Shown here piece after piece: positions 1-9,782 of a DNA stretch of 64,000 nucleotides; position 1 is the stretch's first letter; the number at the start of each line of letters is the position of its first letter. The position numbers and the translations under genes are program-made. The notes below the pieces were generated by a model. The model saw nothing but the letters and a program-made list of their open reading frames with translations. It was not told where the DNA came from and ran no database searches. This DNA is from Rubripirellula tenax (lineage in GTDB: Bacteria; Planctomycetota; Planctomycetia; Pirellulales; Pirellulaceae): the NCBI RefSeq assembly GCF_007860125.1, contig NZ_SJPW01000007.1:62001-126000 (forward strand), in the 5' to 3' direction.

Positions 1-2722
1 AAATGACTTTCCCGTCGACAGTCAGAACCAGTTTCCCTCGATACTTTTCGTCGATCTTGGCCGAAGGATTCAGGATACTCTCTAGAATCTCCTGCCTTGT
101 CCGTTCGGCGCCGATGCCACTCAAATCGGGGCCGACGGATTCGCCTTTTTCGCCGATCTTGTGGCACTGGCGACAACTCACCCCGGCTGCTTCGAAGTAC
201 AAATCTTGCCCCGCATTCACATCGCCCGTCATCGATAACAGGGCGTTGGCATCGATGGACGCTCCCAACCGTTTGGTGCGACGTTCTTCCGGTAAGTAAC
301 GTTCGAACAAGTCGCGGACGATCGATTGGGGATGGGCCGCCGCTATATCGGCGATCTCGGTCCGCTGCGCAGGTGAAACCGAGCCGTCGACACATTGATA
401 GGCAAGCCGCAACGCGCCGGCGGTCGACGCCAACGACGGCTGTGCATCGGCGTCGCTGGAACGTGGCATGGACGCGATCCAGTCGTGGATCAATTGCACA
501 CCCGCATCATCAATCAACGATGGTCCGAACTGCGGCATGTGCCCCCTTCCCGATTTCATCATCCGATAGAACAGGATGCTGTGGTAAGGATCGCCCGATG
601 CAACAATTCGAGGATCCGTCATTTCAAATGTTCCCTGCGTCGGCATCGCGTCGACGATGTCCATGGATTCCACCGATGGACCAACGACAAGTTGAAACGC
701 GCCCGTCCCGCCGCCGCCTCGTCGGTGACAGTGGGCACAATTCATGTGCAAATAGCTGCGCGCACGTGCCTCTAGCGAAACCGACAGATCATGCGGCGAC
801 GCGATCGGCGTGACTTCGCCCGAAGGCCTTTCAAACAAACCGGATTGCACCAAACGATCAAGCTGGTTGCCGTTCGCAAACGGATCGTCACGATCAAGTT
901 GTGCCAGCTTAAAACCGTGGATCGTGTTTGCGCTAAACGAATGACATTGCATGCACTCGTCGCGACTGGCGTGGTGCCAGACCTGTTGCGTCGATGTTCC
1001 GGTACGGGGATCGACAAGCGAAATCGTTCGATCGGTCGCCACGTTGTCTTGCAAGAACGCGTCGGTTTGATCGTCGTTCCAAACGTAGTTGTAGGCGTTC
1101 CACTGCATGCCATCGCGGTGCAGAATCTGGGTCTCTAACCGAACGATGGATTCGGGCGAATTCGGATCGGGACAGTAATGCACCGTCTTTGCCAAAACCG
1201 TTTCGGCGGGAAACAGGAAGTTGTCTTGGACTTCACCCGTGCGCCAGTCATCTTGCGGCGAGACGCCCAATGACTCTCCACTGGGCACACCGATCCACTG
1301 TTGCGATTGCGCGTGATCGGCCCAATGATGGGCGTTGATTTCGTACGCGATCACTCCGGGCGACGGGGCTTGATCGACGGTCGATTCGAATAACCCCGTT
1401 TCACTTAAGCCGCGTGGGAAATTGGAATCTGCCGCATCGGCTTCGTTGGGAACCAGCCGATAGATCTCGCCTCGATAATCGCAAACGTACACTTCGCCAT
1501 CGCGGTCTCTTGCGAAACAGATGACCTGCAAAGTTGTATCGGCAAGTTCTTGATGCCAGCGGAGTTCCGCACCGTCGTGACGAAGGCCCCAGATCTTGCC
1601 CGTCATCCAATCGCCATACAGATACGCGTTTTGAAGTTCGGGCAAACGCGATGATCCGTAAAATTCACCCCCGGATACCGACCGCGCTTCTAAGTGCGAA
1701 TGTTCGACGATGGGCGGAGTGATGGGGATCCCCATCGCCGGCGAGCCTTCTTTAACGGGCTGGCTGCCCTCCATCAGACTCCATCCGTAGTTCGCGCCCC
1801 GATCAATGCGATACACCATCTCTCGCATTTCCCATCCGACGTCACCGGCCCACAACGTGTCGGTGACGGGGTCGAACGCCATCTTCCAAGGATTGCGAAG
1901 CCCGAATGCCCACACTTCACCTCGCGCGCCGGGCACATCGACAAAGGGATTGTCCGGCGGGATCGAATACGGCAAGTCTTGTGACGAATGAAGCGCATCA
2001 ATGCGTAGCACCGACCCGGCGAGATCGCTGATGTCTTGTCCGGTTCCGATCGCGTCAGGCGGCGTGGGGTCTTGGCCGTCGCCCACCGAAACATAAAGTA
2101 AACGATCGCGACCAAAGTGCATGCTGCCACCGCCGTGACCGCCGCCCTTCCAATCGATGATCCGTTCTTCGGAATCGGGGTCGATGATGACCCGCTTCGT
2201 ATCGGTCACCGTGAATCGGGAAAGGTGCGTCCCATCCGGCGGCCCGTTGACGGCCATGTACGAGATATAGCACGACGGTTCGGTTGGATAGTCGGGATGA
2301 AAGGTAATCCCAAAAACCTGCATCGATTTCTGCGCCGACTCGCGCAGATTGATTGCCAGTTGAAGGTCCAGATCGCCGTCACCCGACAATCCGCGATCCG
2401 AGAAGCTAGTGACGGCGCCGTTTTGTTGTGTAACGATCCATCGATCCGAGTGCGGCACGCGACGCATTTCGGTCATCGATTGGAAGGACGCGTCAGGAAA
2501 GACTCGTTCGATCGCGTAGGGCGGCGGCGGATCAGGAGTGCCGTGAATCCGCGACGTCGCCCAGACGGTGGGTGTCTTCGGTTGTCCTGTGGATTGCACT
2601 GTCGTTTGCCCTGTCGTTTGCCCTGTCGTTTGCCCGGGCGCGTCGGCATTGACCGTCGCTCCCAAAGAAACGACGCACGCCGCGATCAAGACGTTCACGA
2701 ACCCGACAAAGCGGCCACGCAT
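1..2722 (-). CDS. Secreted GSDH-type dehydrogenase / multi-heme cytochrome c fusion (C-terminus cut by window edge)
   Basis: The frame is open from an ATG at 2722 to the left edge, giving about 907 visible codons, so the end of the gene is missing. A GGAG lies 5-10 bases before the ATG and a signal peptide follows. Residues about 60-470 read as a sugar/sorbosone dehydrogenase beta-propeller, with segments such as GGGHGGGSMHFG and ENPWK-like FGLRNPWK. Three CxxCH heme sites follow: CMQCH near residue 590, CAHCH near 661 and CRQCH near 849. The last is followed by GPDLSGIG, as in the Pirellula/Verrucomicrobium-type heme-binding domain (TIGR02603). Such fusions are common in Planctomycetes and are thought to act in periplasmic oxidation of sugars or alcohols; the substrate is unknown. 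Short plus-strand ORFs across this span are shadows. Confidence 0.88.
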   Translation of the reverse strand, partial: MRGRFVGFVNVLIAACVVSLGATVNADAPGQTTGQTTGQTTVQSTGQPKTPTVWATSRIHGTPDPPPPYAIERVFPDASFQSMTEMRRVPHSDRWIVTQQNGAVTSFSDRGLSGDGDLDLQLAINLRESAQKSMQVFGITFHPDYPTEPSCYISYMAVNGPPDGTHLSRFTVTDTKRVIIDPDSEERIIDWKGGGHGGGSMHFGRDRLLYVSVGDGQDPTPPDAIGTGQDISDLAGSVLRIDALHSSQDLPYSIPPDNPFVDVPGARGEVWAFGLRNPWKMAFDPVTDTLWAGDVGWEMREMVYRIDRGANYGWSLMEGSQPVKEGSPAMGIPITPPIVEHSHLEARSVSGGEFYGSSRLPELQNAYLYGDWMTGKIWGLRHDGAELRWHQELADTTLQVICFARDRDGEVYVCDYRGEIYRLVPNEADAADSNFPRGLSETGLFESTVDQAPSPGVIAYEINAHHWADHAQSQQWIGVPSGESLGVSPQDDWRTGEVQDNFLFPAETVLAKTVHYCPDPNSPESIVRLETQILHRDGMQWNAYNYVWNDDQTDAFLQDNVATDRTISLVDPRTGTSTQQVWHHASRDECMQCHSFSANTIHGFKLAQLDRDDPFANGNQLDRLVQSGLFERPSGEVTPIASPHDLSVSLEARARSYLHMNCAHCHRRGGGGTGAFQLVVGPSVESMDIVDAMPTQGTFEMTDPRIVASGDPYHSILFYRMMKSGRGHMPQFGPSLIDDAGVQLIHDWIASMPRSSDADAQPSLASTAGALRLAYQCVDGSVSPAQRTEIADIAAAHPQSIVRDLFERYLPEERRTKRLGASIDANALLSMTGDVNAGQDLYFEAAGVSCRQCHKIGEKGESVGPDLSGIGAERTRQEILESILNPSAKIDEKYRGKLVLTVDGKVI
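2599..2634. repeat. Three perfect tandem 12-bp units (CTGTCGTTTGCC)
   Basis: The units lie in frame just after the signal peptide of the dehydrogenase/cytochrome gene and encode Gly-Gln-Thr-Thr repeated on the minus strand. A fourth, diverged copy seems to follow towards 2587. Slippage would change linker length in 4-residue steps without breaking the frame. Confidence 0.9.
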
Positions 2723-2899
2723 CCCAGAGCTCCAAAATGTAAACAAACAACAATCATCATCTTAGCAAGAAGGCGATTGTACTTTATCGGAGACAGAAAC
2801 GCCGGACGCGAGATCCGCGACTTCAGGGCAATTCAATTTTCAAACGGAATAGAGCCGCAAAATGATCGGCCCTATCCTCGACAGCACAGCTGGCTGGAA

Positions 2900-3181
2900 C
2901 TATTCGGTGCGTTGGGTGACTTCGAGCAAGTGATAGCCAAAGTCGGTTTTCACCGGCCCTTGGACCTCACCAACTTCGCCACCGAAAACGGCCGCATCAA
3001 ATTCCGGCACCATTTGGCCGGGGCCGAACGTTCCCAACGCGCCGCCATCGGCGCCCGACGGGCACGATGAATATTCCGCGGCGATTTGGCCGAAGTCAGC
3101 GCCTTCGGCGATCTGCTTCTTCAGGTCCAAACATTCTTTTTCCGTCGACACCAAAATATGTCGGGCGCTGGCTTGTGGCAT
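2900..3181 (-). CDS. Parvulin-type peptidyl-prolyl cis-trans isomerase (PpiC-like)
   Basis: A 93-residue, single-domain parvulin of the PpiC type. The family core is visible: SARHILV at the N-terminus, then FGQIAAEYSSCPS, GGALGTFGPGQMVPEFD, and FGYHLLEV near the C-terminus. It has no signal peptide, so it is probably cytoplasmic. It begins 23 bases after the aconitase stop on the same strand and is likely co-transcribed with it. The enzyme isomerises Xaa-Pro bonds; no specific client can be inferred. Length matches stand-alone parvulins. Confidence 0.9.
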   Translation of the reverse strand: MPQASARHILVSTEKECLDLKKQIAEGADFGQIAAEYSSCPSGADGGALGTFGPGQMVPEFDAAVFGGEVGEVQGPVKTDFGYHLLEVTQRTE

Positions 3182-3204
3182 GACTCTGATCCTCGGGCAA
3201 TGAG

Positions 3205-5910
3205 TTACTTCGACAGGTTTCGCAGCACGGTCGGAAGGATACCGCCGTTTTGGTAATACTGCATTTCAACGGGCGTATCGATTCGCACGACGCACGGGAA
3301 TGTTTTCACCGAACCATCGGGACTGGTGGCCGTGACCTTGATCGTCGATCGAGGTTGAAGATCGTTGGATAGACCTGGGATGTCGATGGTTTCTTCGCCC
3401 GTCAAACCCAGCGATTGCCAAGTCGCGCCGTCGGCGAATTCCAACGGCAAGACACCCATGCCGACCAAGTTGCTGCGGTGGATGCGTTCATAGCTGGCCG
3501 TGATAACGGCTTTGACGCCCAACAACATCGTGCCCTTGGCGGCCCAGTCACGACTGCTGCCGGTGCCGTATTCGGCGCCGGCGATCACCACCAACGGAGT
3601 TCCCGCGGCTTGGTACTTCATCGACGCGTCGTAGATGCTCATCACTTCATTGGTGGGCAAATAACGTGTCACGCCGCCTTCGGTGCCCGGCGCCAACTGA
3701 TTTCGAATGCGAATGTTCGCAAACGTACCGCGGACCATGACGCGGTCGTTTCCGCGCCGCGACCCGAAACTGTTGAATTCGCGGATCGGTACATTCTTGT
3801 CTTGCAAGAATTTGCCGGCGGGTCCGTCTGATGCAATCGCACCGGCTGGTGAAATGTGGTCGGTCGTCACCGAATCGGCCAACAACGCCAAGACTTTCGC
3901 GCCGTGAATCGGTTGGATGTCGGGCACGTCTTGGCCCGTGACTGCATCCAAGAATGGCGGATGCTGGATGTAAGTGCTCTCGTCGCTCCACGGATAAATC
4001 GCGCCGGTGGCGACGTCGATCGCATTCCAAAGTTCGTTGCCTTTGACGGCTTCGCCGTACTCTCGCGTGAACATTTCGGGATGGATCGACGAAGCGATGG
4101 TTTCGCGAATCTCGTCTGCCGATGGCCAAATGTCTTTTAAGTAGACGTCGCTGCCATCGGTTCCCTTGCCGATCGGCTCGGTTGCCAAGTCGATGTCGGT
4201 GGTCCCGGCAAGAGCGTAGGCAACAACAAGCGGCGGGCTGGCCAAGTAGTTTGCCTTGGTCAGCGGATTGACGCGGCCTTCGAAGTTGCGGTTCCCCGAC
4301 AACACGGCCGAGGCAACCAGATCGCTTGTTTTGATCGCGTTGGCGACGGCCGGCGGCAGCGGGCCGCTGTTACCGATGCATGTCGTGCAACCGTAGCCGA
4401 CGGTTTGAAACCCGAGCTTATCCAGCGACTCGGACACGCCGGCTTTGTTCAGGTAGTCCGTCACAACGCGAGAACCGGGGGCCAGCGAAGTCTTGACGTG
4501 TGCGGGCACCTTCAAACCGCGGGCGACCGCTTTCTTGGCCAGCAATCCGGCGCCGATCATGACCGAAGGGTTGGACGTGTTGGTACACGATGTGATCGCC
4601 GCGATGACGACGGCGCCGTGCGTGATCTGGCTGCTGTGGCCGTTGTCTTTGACATCCGCGACTTTGCCCAGCTCGCTCTTGTCCAATCCAAAGCCCGACT
4701 TGCCGACCGGCGCGGTCAACGAATCGTTGAAGGCCTTCTTCATGCCGGCAAGTGCGATGCGGTCTTGCGGTCGTTTGGGGCCAGCCATCGATGGCTCGAT
4801 CGTGCCCAAATCCAACGACAACGTCTTGGTGTAGTTCAGTTTCGGACCGTCGTCGGTTCGAAACAGCCCTTGTTCTTTGCAGTAGGTTTCCACCAGCTTC
4901 ACGTGCGCTTCGGTGCGTCCCGTTTGGCGCATGTACGCCAGCGTCACATCGTCGACCGGGAAGAAGCCCATCGTGGCACCGTACTCGGGCGCCATGTTTG
5001 CGATTGTTGCTCGGTCGGCGACGCTCATCTTGTTCATGCCGACGCCAAAGAATTCGACGAACTTGTTGACGACGCCTTCTTCACGGAGCACTTCGACGAC
5101 TCGCAACACCATGTCGGTCGCAGTCGCACCGGCCGGCAATGCGCCGGTCAATTCGAAGCCAATGACTTCGGGCATCAACATGTACAACGGTTGGCCAAGC
5201 ATGTTGGCTTCCGCTTCGATCCCGCCGACGCCCCAACCCAACACGCCAAGTCCATTGATCATCGTCGTGTGGCTGTCGGTTCCGACAAGCGAGTCGGGAA
5301 TCGCAACGGGGCCATCGGGTGAGTCTTGCAACGCGACAACGCGAGCCAGGTATTCCAAATTGACTTGGTGAACGATGCCGACGTTAGGCGGAACGACCGA
5401 GAAATTATCGAACGCTTGTTGGCCCCAACGAAGGAACTCGTAACGTTCTAGGTTGCGCTCGAATTCGATTTCGACGTTCTGTGAAAGAGCAGACGCGGTA
5501 CCGAAGTGATCGACTTGGACGCTGTGGTCGATGACCAGGTCGACAGGAATCAGCGGATTGATCTTTTCGGGATCACCACCGATTCGCTGCATCGCCGATC
5601 GCATGGCGGCTAAGTCGACGACGGCGGGAACGCCGGTGAAGTCCTGCAGCACCACTCGGTACGGTTTGAAAGGGACTTCTTGCTTGGCCGGCGCCGCGGC
5701 GTCCCACGCGGCCAGGTTTTTGACGTCGTCTTCGGTAACCGAGAATCCGTCGCAATTGCGGAGCACAGCTTCCAACAAGACGCGGATCGAAAACGGCAAC
5801 TTGCTGATCTCGCCCAGTCCGGCCTCTTCCAATTTGCTCAGGCGGTAGATCGTGGCGGTGCCGTTTCCGGTGTCGAAGGAATCGCGAACTCCAAAGGGAT
5901 CAAACGTCAC
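3205..5910 (-). CDS. acnA: Aconitate hydratase A
   Basis: A 901-residue AcnA/IRP-type aconitase of the TCA cycle that interconverts citrate and isocitrate. The [4Fe-4S] ligands are visible as C442 ([10 protein letters not shown]) and C508/C511 ([12 protein letters not shown]). Other family motifs are [14 protein letters not shown] near residue 210, NFEGRVNP near 550, and the C-terminal swivel domain with [16 protein letters not shown]. The start is a GTG at 5908-5910, since the N-terminus matches the usual family beginning ([15 protein letters not shown]). The length is normal and no catalytic residue is missing. It is the first gene after a sigma70-like promoter at 5977-6005, with the parvulin gene directly downstream. 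Confidence 0.97.
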   Translation of the reverse strand: MTFDPFGVRDSFDTGNGTATIYRLSKLEEAGLGEISKLPFSIRVLLEAVLRNCDGFSVTEDDVKNLAAWDAAAPAKQEVPFKPYRVVLQDFTGVPAVVDLAAMRSAMQRIGGDPEKINPLIPVDLVIDHSVQVDHFGTASALSQNVEIEFERNLERYEFLRWGQQAFDNFSVVPPNVGIVHQVNLEYLARVVALQDSPDGPVAIPDSLVGTDSHTTMINGLGVLGWGVGGIEAEANMLGQPLYMLMPEVIGFELTGALPAGATATDMVLRVVEVLREEGVVNKFVEFFGVGMNKMSVADRATIANMAPEYGATMGFFPVDDVTLAYMRQTGRTEAHVKLVETYCKEQGLFRTDDGPKLNYTKTLSLDLGTIEPSMAGPKRPQDRIALAGMKKAFNDSLTAPVGKSGFGLDKSELGKVADVKDNGHSSQITHGAVVIAAITSCTNTSNPSVMIGAGLLAKKAVARGLKVPAHVKTSLAPGSRVVTDYLNKAGVSESLDKLGFQTVGYGCTTCIGNSGPLPPAVANAIKTSDLVASAVLSGNRNFEGRVNPLTKANYLASPPLVVAYALAGTTDIDLATEPIGKGTDGSDVYLKDIWPSADEIRETIASSIHPEMFTREYGEAVKGNELWNAIDVATGAIYPWSDESTYIQHPPFLDAVTGQDVPDIQPIHGAKVLALLADSVTTDHISPAGAIASDGPAGKFLQDKNVPIREFNSFGSRRGNDRVMVRGTFANIRIRNQLAPGTEGGVTRYLPTNEVMSIYDASMKYQAAGTPLVVIAGAEYGTGSSRDWAAKGTMLLGVKAVITASYERIHRSNLVGMGVLPLEFADGATWQSLGLTGEETIDIPGLSNDLQPRSTIKVTATSPDGSVKTFPCVVRIDTPVEMQYYQNGGILPTVLRNLSK

Positions 5911-6221
5911 GGTGGTGGTCTCTCAGCAGGGGGCAGGCACGGGGGACTGGGTGAAAGCTGCGTCAAACGCCGCGTTAGTCTAGCAATCAACCTTGGGGCT
6001 GTCAGCGTGTCCGATCCGATCGAAGCTGCTCGGGGGCCGGTTTTTTACGATGCCATTTCTACGATCTCAGGGCACTTCGATCGCCTGCCCGCACAATGTC
6101 AAAATAGGGGAACTTTGCCGGTCCTTCGGATTCATTTGGTCGTATCGGTTCTCACACGTCGATACCTCATGACACCAGTGCCGATTGTAAGGTCTCGCGA
6201 TCCGAAAGCCGAGTTTTTGAT
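5911..6221. other. Intergenic region between divergent acnA and secreted-protein gene
   Basis: No ORF here looks coding. The half near acnA holds the minus-strand promoter described at 5977-6005. No convincing plus-strand promoter is seen for the gene at 6222, and that gene lacks a clear Shine-Dalgarno site. Confidence 0.6.
5977..6005 (-). promoter_or_regulatory. Predicted sigma70-type promoter of acnA
   Basis: On the minus strand CTGACA (6005-6000) and TAGACT (5982-5977) are separated by exactly 17 bases. The predicted start would give a leader of about 60 bases before the GTG of acnA. Seen by eye only. Confidence 0.45.
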
Positions 6222-7187
6222 ATGCCCGTACATTTTACGTCCAAGCGTTCGTCTACCCAACGCCGTTACTTCGCGTCCCTGCTCGCCGGAGGGCTGCTTT
6301 TCGCCGCTCCTACGGTGGGGGTCGCTGCGGATTTTGGCTGTGGCGTCGAAGAAACCTGTGACGCAATGCCGATGTTCGAAGCAACGTGTGGTTGTGGGGA
6401 CGATTCCTGCGATTCGATGAATTGCGGCCGAAGCAAAGGTCTGCTGTCCGGCCTGAAGATGCCACGGATGAAGATGCCCAACATGAGCGTTCCGCGGATC
6501 AACATGAAACGGACGGTCGTCTACAAGGCACTCGATTCGGTTGCCGGCGGTATCGAAAAGGTACTGATGCTGGACAAATGCAACGACGGCTGCGACGTGA
6601 TTTGTGATGACGGCTGCGATGCAGGAATGTTGGACGAGTGGAACGGTTCCATGTCGCCACACATCAACGGCTATGCGGAACCGATGCACATTCAATCCGC
6701 CCCGATGATGCCGCCAAGCCCGCCGCCGATGATCGTCCATCCGCATACGGGTTCGCCAAACACCGGCATGCCTCACGTGGAATCACCCCATGTGGAATCA
6801 CACAGCCATCCGATCCAGATGGCGCCGATGGCGGCTCCACAGACACAGATGCGGATGAGTCAGCCACGGATCGCCCCGCGCAGCGTGCCGACGCAATCGC
6901 GCAGCGTGCCGACTCAACAACGCATGCCGACCCAACCACGGGTCCCCGTGCCACAACCGCTGCCCGAAGCGAATCGCCCTGCTGTTCCAGCCCCGCCGAT
7001 TCCCGATGACAAGACAGACTCGATGTTCGATTCGCTGTCCGACCCGTTCGGCGATGACGAAGTTCGCGTCCGACGCTACCAACCGGTTCGCCCCAGCAGC
7101 TATGAAAGCGATGCGGTTGAGTCGACGGAACGTCCGCTCTCACGCAGCAATCAAACGTCAAGCCGCCGCGTCCGCAGCTCGCGATAG
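6222..7187 (+). CDS. Secreted Cys-rich / Met-Pro-rich hypothetical protein
   Basis: A 321-residue protein of no recognised family. Residues 1-36 form an export signal (basic start, LLAGGLLFAAPTVGVAA). A cysteine-rich stretch follows, with ETCDAMP, TCGCGDDSCDSMNCG near residues 43-66 and DKCNDGCDVICDDGCDAG near 125-142. Next comes a low-complexity Met/Pro/His/Gln region (about 155-255) with short near-repeats such as PHVES twice and SVPTQ twice. The C-terminal quarter is acidic then Arg/Ser-rich. Paired cysteines suggest disulfides or metal binding in the periplasm, but this is inference. Its last 37 bases overlap the 3' end of the convergent glycosyltransferase gene. Confidence 0.8.
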   Translation: MPVHFTSKRSSTQRRYFASLLAGGLLFAAPTVGVAADFGCGVEETCDAMPMFEATCGCGDDSCDSMNCGRSKGLLSGLKMPRMKMPNMSVPRINMKRTVVYKALDSVAGGIEKVLMLDKCNDGCDVICDDGCDAGMLDEWNGSMSPHINGYAEPMHIQSAPMMPPSPPPMIVHPHTGSPNTGMPHVESPHVESHSHPIQMAPMAAPQTQMRMSQPRIAPRSVPTQSRSVPTQQRMPTQPRVPVPQPLPEANRPAVPAPPIPDDKTDSMFDSLSDPFGDDEVRVRRYQPVRPSSYESDAVESTERPLSRSNQTSSRRVRSSR

Positions 7188-8269
7188 AGACTCCGGTAAG
7201 CATCGACCATGGTGGGAATCGAGAACTCGCTTCTCATTTTCGCCTGGTTGAGTTCGCCGGTCCGGTCGGCACAATCGGCATCCGCCAAGAAAGCGGCAAC
7301 CAATCGCGTCATCGACGGACCGTCGTCGATCGCGAACGATTGCCGGTCCCAATCGTGACCTAGCAGTTCGCGAGCCCCTTCGGCGCGGCTACATACGACC
7401 GGTCGACCTGCCGCCATCGCTTCCATGGCAACGTTGGGCATCCCTTCGTACCGGCTGGGCAGGACCAAGACGCGACAAGCACGCATCAACGGGGCGACGT
7501 CGGCTTGCCAGGGCAAAAGAACGACACGTTCGTTTCCCACTTGCCCGGCCCATCGATCGATGGCAACGCGGTCGGGCCCATCCCCCACGATCAAAAGCCG
7601 ACGCTTTGACCTGGCCGGCGCGATCTCGTCCACAGCTTTCTGCAGCAGATCGATCCCCTTTTGCGGATGCAAGCGTCCGACAAAAAGAGCCACCGCCGCA
7701 TCGGAAGGCCAACCGATCGCGGTCCAATCAAACGCTTCGGCGATTGCGAATCGTCCAACGTCGACCGCGTTGGGAATCACAATCGACTTTTCGCTGTCAC
7801 ACCCCAGCCGCAGCGACGCAAATTTTTGCACGTCGTCGCTGACGCAAACCAACGACGTCATTTGCCGCACCGCCCAACGTTCGATGCGGCACCGCAGCGT
7901 CCGTGTCTCGGCAACTCTAAGGCCACCGACCCGAACCGCGACACCGGCCTTTTTCGCTGCCATCGTGCCGATCACGTTGGCATGAAAAAGAAAGGTCTGG
8001 CACACGTCGGCCGGTGACGATCCCAGCCACCGCGTCAAATTTTGATACGCGCCACGAAACTGCCACATCGAATCTGCGTTGCCCGAGGCGACTTCGACAC
8101 CACCGCTGCGAAGGCGATCGACCAACAACGATTTCGGCCCCGTCGGCAGCGATCCGATCGAAAACACGCGGACATCATCGCCCGCAGCCGCCATCGACGT
8201 CGCCAGCTCGGTCAAACATCGCTCGGCGCCACCGACAAACAGTTCGGTGATAACAAAGTCAATTCGCAT
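7151..8269 (-). CDS. Glycosyltransferase family 4 (GT-B fold)
   Basis: A 372-residue retaining GT4 glycosyltransferase. The N-terminal Rossmann half contains GGAERCLTELA; the C-terminal half has ALFVGRLHPQKGIDLL, LLIVGDGPDR and the E-x7-E region in RYEGMPNVAMEAMAAG. It has no signal peptide and probably acts at the cytoplasmic membrane face on a lipid-linked or surface glycan; donor and acceptor are unknown. The gene stands alone, which is unusual for polysaccharide genes. Its stop at 7151 lies inside the 3' end of the convergent secreted-protein gene. Confidence 0.92.
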   Translation of the reverse strand: MRIDFVITELFVGGAERCLTELATSMAAAGDDVRVFSIGSLPTGPKSLLVDRLRSGGVEVASGNADSMWQFRGAYQNLTRWLGSSPADVCQTFLFHANVIGTMAAKKAGVAVRVGGLRVAETRTLRCRIERWAVRQMTSLVCVSDDVQKFASLRLGCDSEKSIVIPNAVDVGRFAIAEAFDWTAIGWPSDAAVALFVGRLHPQKGIDLLQKAVDEIAPARSKRRLLIVGDGPDRVAIDRWAGQVGNERVVLLPWQADVAPLMRACRVLVLPSRYEGMPNVAMEAMAAGRPVVCSRAEGARELLGHDWDRQSFAIDDGPSMTRLVAAFLADADCADRTGELNQAKMRSEFSIPTMVDAYRSLYRELRTRRLDV

Positions 8270-8880
8270 GGCGAGGGTCGTGATTCAACAGAAAAGGCGG
8301 GAATACGGAAAGGGCCAGTAAAGTCCACGAACGCGTCTTAATTTATCCACAGCGTGACTTAACGCCCCACTAACGACTCGGATGAGATTCAGCTTCTCGG
8401 GTCAAAGTTAGCACATTCCGTACAACCGTAATCCGATCCTTCCGGTTTAAACTTACCGCCGCGGTTTCCCGGCGCACAGGAAAAGAAGGTGACCGATGCT
8501 TTCATTACTACTGAGCATTTCCCAATGTCTTCCCAAATCCGGCACGCAAAGTTGCAACGAGAACGATGATGAATCTAACCACTTTCACGATCGAATCGGT
8601 CCACGGCGTCAAACAAACACTTTGCCTTGAAACCTTCACCGTCGGTCCTCAGCCGTCATCGAAGACGACGGTGTCCGCACCTGCCGATCCGGCGAAGAAG
8701 TCAACGGCGACGAACGACGTTCGCCGCTGATACGATTGGCTCGACCCAAGTAACACGGCCCCCAGGGCCGTCGTGTTCTGAATTTCCACGGGTCGGCGAC
8801 CCGCACCACGGACGTTTTAAAAACCTGTGCATGGTGATGTTGTGGCGATTCGGCGGAGTCAAGACCACGCTCGGTTGCCC
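8270..8880. other. Long intergenic region with two hairpins and one possible small gene
   Basis: Most of this 611-base stretch has no ORF of note apart from the candidate at 8566-8730. Two inverted repeats lie after that ORF: AACACG/CGTGTT at 8752-8757 and 8772-8777, and a perfect 6-bp stem with a 3-base loop at 8789-8803 (CGGGTC/GACCCG). Neither is followed by a clear T-run, so they are not ordinary intrinsic terminators, though TTTT occurs at 8815. Confidence 0.5.
8566..8730 (+). CDS. Possible small protein (54 residues), unrecognised
   Basis: ATG-ATG opens a 54-codon frame ending in TGA at 8730. Codon choice (ATC GAA TCG GTC, AAG ACG ACG GTG TCC) is like that of neighbouring genes. The product is soluble: residues 1-30 are mixed, the remainder is a Ser/Thr/Ala/Lys-rich tail, and there is no membrane segment. 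A weak purine stretch (ACGAGAA) precedes the start. No family is recognised. It could be a small protein gene or chance; hairpins follow within 25 bases. Confidence 0.35.
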   Translation: MMNLTTFTIESVHGVKQTLCLETFTVGPQPSSKTTVSAPADPAKKSTATNDVRR

Positions 8881-9735
8881 TCACAGATTCTCGAATCCTC
8901 CGGCGGCCTCAAATGCCCTTAGCGCCTGAACTGACTCTGGCACGTCATGGACGCGAATGATGTCCGCGCCGGCTGCGGCAACGGCAAGGGTCACCCCAAG
9001 CGTGCCCGCCATTCGGTCCGCATCTTTGTCGCCAATCACCTTTCCGATGAATCCCTTGCGTGAGTGTCCGATCAGAATCGGGCAACCCAAAGTAGTGAAC
9101 CGTGGAGTCGCACGAAGTAACGCCAAATTGTGTTCGTGCGTTTTCCCGAATCCGATTCCTGGATCCAAACAGATCCGATCCTCGCGAATGCCGGCTTCCA
9201 AGCAGAACGATTTCCTCGCTTGCAAATACGCGAATATCTCGTCGACCACGTCCGTGTAAACCGGATCGTCCTGCATCGTTTGCGGAGTTCCCTTCATGTG
9301 CATCACGCACACGCCGACGCCGGCGGCCACGGCAATACCCGACATCGCCGGGTCGCCTTCCAGTCCGGTGACGTCGTTGATGATTTCGGCGCCGGAATCG
9401 ACCGCGGCTTGGGCGACGGCCGCCTTGCTGGTGTCGATGCTGATGGGGATCGAAAGCGAATCTCGCAGTCCATCGATCACGGGAATGACCCGATCGAGTT
9501 CTTCTTGGACACCGACGGGATCGCTATACGGACGAGTACTCTCACCGCCGATGTCGATGATGTCGGCACCGGCCGCCTCCATCGCAAGCGCCGACGCGAT
9601 CGCACGTTGGGCGTCGTGATGTTTTCCGCCGTCGGAAAAACTGTCAGGCGTGACGTTTAGAATTCCCATCACCAGGGGGCGACGACCTAGCGTCAATGAC
9701 CGCCGGCCGAGATTCCAGATTCGATCGTGATTCAT
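8881..9735 (-). CDS. folP: Dihydropteroate synthase
   Basis: Condenses 6-hydroxymethyl-dihydropterin diphosphate with p-aminobenzoate in folate synthesis. Signatures are MGILNVTPDSFSDGG, IDIGGESTRP, SIDTSK, DPGIGFGKTHEHN and LIGHSRKGFIG. The ATG at 9735 gives the usual short lead before the first motif. A TTG at 9789, preceded by GGAG and overlapping the lptE stop by 7 bases, would add 18 residues and fits translational coupling, so the start is not certain. It is the last gene of a minus-strand unit with recO, the lipoprotein gene and lptE. All catalytic motifs are intact. Confidence 0.95.
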   Translation of the reverse strand: MNHDRIWNLGRRSLTLGRRPLVMGILNVTPDSFSDGGKHHDAQRAIASALAMEAAGADIIDIGGESTRPYSDPVGVQEELDRVIPVIDGLRDSLSIPISIDTSKAAVAQAAVDSGAEIINDVTGLEGDPAMSGIAVAAGVGVCVMHMKGTPQTMQDDPVYTDVVDEIFAYLQARKSFCLEAGIREDRICLDPGIGFGKTHEHNLALLRATPRFTTLGCPILIGHSRKGFIGKVIGDKDADRMAGTLGVTLAVAAAGADIIRVHDVPESVQALRAFEAAGGFENL

Positions 9736-9782
9736 CCAGCAGGCTGCGCGAACAGAGAAACGGGTCAAGAAGCCCTCCCAGG

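Noticed and set aside
2117-3070. 317-codon plus-strand ORF across the dehydrogenase start and parvulin gene
   Set aside because: It overlaps two clear minus-strand genes and has no family character.
4405-5322. 305-codon plus-strand ORF opposite acnA
   Set aside because: Shadow of a fully conserved aconitase; composition rich in Arg/His/Asp.
8752-8803. Two hairpins considered as intrinsic terminators
   Set aside because: Neither stem is followed directly by a T-run.
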